A stretch of 21,805 nt of DNA from positions 1-21,805 of the forward strand of contig JAYWBB010000016.1 in assembly GCA_043781855.1 (NCBI GenBank), read 5' to 3'. Of this stretch, positions 20,496 through 21,805 are shown one piece after another (position 1 is the stretch's first letter; every line of letters starts with the position of its first letter). The position numbers and the translations under genes are program-made. This DNA is from Nevskia sp043781855. GTDB lineage: Bacteria; Pseudomonadota; Gammaproteobacteria; Nevskiales; Nevskiaceae. The notes beneath the pieces are model-generated. The model saw only the letters and a list, made by a program, of their open reading frames with translations. It did no database searches and had not been told where the DNA came from.

Positions 20496-21446
20496 ATGCG
20501 CCCGCACAGTATCGACTACGCCGAAAACATCATCTGCATCGACACCGAGCAGTACCGGCCCGGTCTCGCCGCCTGTTATCTGGTGCGCGGCGGCGACCAG
20601 TACGCGTTCGTCGACTGCGGCACCTCGCTGTCGGTGCCCGGCATCCTGCGCGTGCTGGAGCACCGCGGCATCGCGCGCGAGCAGGTTGCCTACGTCATGC
20701 CGACGCACGTCCATCTCGACCATGCCGGTGGCTCGGGGCTGCTCATGCGCGAATGCCCGAACGCGACGCTGCTGATCCACCCGCGCGGCGCCAAGCACAT
20801 GACCGACCCGGCGGCGCTGATCGCGGGCGCGGCCGGCGTTTACGGCGAGGCCAACATGGCCGGGCTCTACGGCGAAATCCTGCCGGTCGCGGCGTCGCGC
20901 GTGATCGTCGTCGAGGACGAATTCGTTCTCGATTTCAACGGCCGCGTGCTGCGTTTCATTGACGCGCCCGGCCACGCGCGGCATCACTACGCGATCTGGG
21001 ACGCGCAGAGCCGCGGCTGGTTCACCGGCGACACCTTCGGCATTTCCTATCGCGATTTCGATGGTCCGAACGGGCCCTACCTGTTCCCGACGACCACACC
21101 CGTGCAGTTCGAGCCGGATGCCTGGTTCGCGACGCTCGAACGCTTCATGGCGACCGACCCGGAGTCCATGTACCTGACGCACTACGGACGCGTCGGCAAC
21201 GTGGCCGAGCTGGCTGCGGACTTGCGCGGCGGCATCGCGATGTATCAGAGCATCGCGCTGCATCTCGCCGATGCGCCGGATCGCCACACCCGGATTCGCG
21301 CCGCGCTGAGCCTGCAAGCGGAAGAGGAACTGGTCGCGATGGGCTGTCCTCTGAGCGAAGAGAGGATCCGCGAACTGCTCGCCTTCGACATGGAACTCAA
21401 TGCCCAGGGCCTTGGCGTCTGGCTTGCACGGCAGCAACAGAAATAG
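20496..21446 (+). CDS. MBL-fold metallo-hydrolase
   Basis: A 316-residue metallo-beta-lactamase-fold hydrolase. Metal ligands: HVHLDH at 71-76 (His71, His73, Asp75, His76), His160 in APGHARHHY, Asp179 in FTGDTFG and His229 in YLTHYG, so the full two-metal set is present. The lineage resembles uncharacterised MBL proteins that open with a 'CYLVRGGDQYAFVDCG' pattern; substrate unknown. No signal peptide, so it is cytoplasmic. ATG 20496 gives the family-like start MRPHSIDYAENIICIDTE. The signal peptidase gene follows after 47 nt on the same strand, possibly co-transcribed. Confidence 0.92.
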   Translation: MRPHSIDYAENIICIDTEQYRPGLAACYLVRGGDQYAFVDCGTSLSVPGILRVLEHRGIAREQVAYVMPTHVHLDHAGGSGLLMRECPNATLLIHPRGAKHMTDPAALIAGAAGVYGEANMAGLYGEILPVAASRVIVVEDEFVLDFNGRVLRFIDAPGHARHHYAIWDAQSRGWFTGDTFGISYRDFDGPNGPYLFPTTTPVQFEPDAWFATLERFMATDPESMYLTHYGRVGNVAELAADLRGGIAMYQSIALHLADAPDRHTRIRAALSLQAEEELVAMGCPLSEERIRELLAFDMELNAQGLGVWLARQQQK

Positions 21447-21493
21447 CAACACACATCGTTGGTCGTGTTTCGATAACCAGAGGGATCGGCACA

Positions 21494-21805
21494 ATGAACA
21501 GCAAACTGAAGCAACTCGCACGTGACTCGCGCGGGCTCCTGATCTTCCTCGGGCTGATGTTCGTGTTCCGCTCGGCTGTCGCCGACTGGATGGTCGTGCC
21601 CAGCGGCTCGATGAACCCGACGCTCATGGAAGGCGATTACATCCTCGTGCAAAAGACCCGCTACGGCGTGCCGGTGCCGTTCACCGATATCCACTTGACC
21701 ACCGGCACCGACCCGCAGCGCGGCGAGATCGCCGTGTTCCACTCGCCGACTGACGGCAAGCGGCTGGTCAAACGCGTGATCGGCGTGCCCGGCGACCGCG
21801 TGGCG
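21494..21805 (+). CDS. lepB: signal peptidase I (S26 family), 5' part only
   Basis: The frame from ATG 21494 is open to the window edge (104 codons), so the C-terminus is missing. One TM helix at about 13-29 (RGLLIFLGLMFVFRSAV) is followed by the S26 signature VPSGSMNPTLMEGDYILV with catalytic Ser39, and by KRLVKRVIGVPGDRV with the general base Lys93. The enzyme cleaves Sec and Tat signal peptides on the periplasmic face of the inner membrane. The single short TM helix differs from the two-helix E. coli LepB, and lepA is not adjacent, though it could lie outside. AGGG at 21481-21484 is 9 nt before the ATG. Confidence 0.9.
   Translation, partial: MNSKLKQLARDSRGLLIFLGLMFVFRSAVADWMVVPSGSMNPTLMEGDYILVQKTRYGVPVPFTDIHLTTGTDPQRGEIAVFHSPTDGKRLVKRVIGVPGDRVA

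Noticed and set aside
20118..21521. A 467-codon minus-strand frame opposite the MBL-fold gene and the CsbD gene.
   Set aside because: It crosses a strong terminator and two well-identified genes, and has no recognisable domain.

Overview
The window reads as GC-rich chromosomal DNA of a gammaproteobacterium. YihG-type acyltransferase and AcpH are typical of that class, and the mix of an orphan GspE-like ATPase, a GMC dehydrogenase, Cys-containing exported proteins and a membrane Ser/Thr kinase with a CadC-like DNA-binding head would suit the Xanthomonadales/Nevskiales/Steroidobacterales area. This placement is inference from gene content; no rRNA or other marker is present.

Layout. 1-2293 (+): the tail of an unrecognised gene, then a carotenoid/stilbene-type oxygenase and an FAH-family hydrolase that overlap by ATGA, probably a small catabolic operon. 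2459-3891 (-): two orphan genes, one with a membrane anchor and one secreted, separated by a REP-like inverted-repeat pair. 3892-4330: a regulatory region with two CRP/Vfr/Clp-type palindromes and 11-bp-phased repeats. 4331-7109 (+): a large winged-helix / Ser-Thr kinase / transmembrane / TPR gene that is broken twice, by a frameshift at the start of the kinase domain and by an in-frame TAA in the TPR region. A small unknown gene follows directly. 7575-8584: a terminator candidate, a possible 17-codon leader ORF coupled to acpH, acpH itself, and a second copy of the REP-like pair.

8616-12703 (-) is a compact four-gene run: GMC oxidoreductase, PrcB-like lipoprotein, YihG-like acyltransferase and an alpha/beta-hydrolase lipoprotein. 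The last two are joined by a 1-nt overlap, and the set suggests envelope or lipid work. 12802-16611 (+): an orphan GspE/PilB-type ATPase, then a YuiH-like molybdenum oxidoreductase fused to a pentapeptide-repeat tail, which overlaps a CDF cation exporter by ATGA. 16885-19895 (+): a LuxR-type regulator and a two-gene ABC-2 exporter. 19997-20372: a CsbD-like stress gene with a strong SD and a clear terminator. 20496-21805 (+): an MBL-fold hydrolase and the start of a signal peptidase I cut by the window end.

The points most worth a second look are the twice-broken kinase regulator with its CRP-type control region, the molybdenum enzyme/pentapeptide fusion coupled to a CDF transporter, the paired REP-like elements, and two places where a -10-like box sits 6-8 nt before an ATG, which would suit leaderless transcripts. 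I saw no CRISPR array, tRNA, rRNA, insertion sequence, prophage or recognisable defence system.
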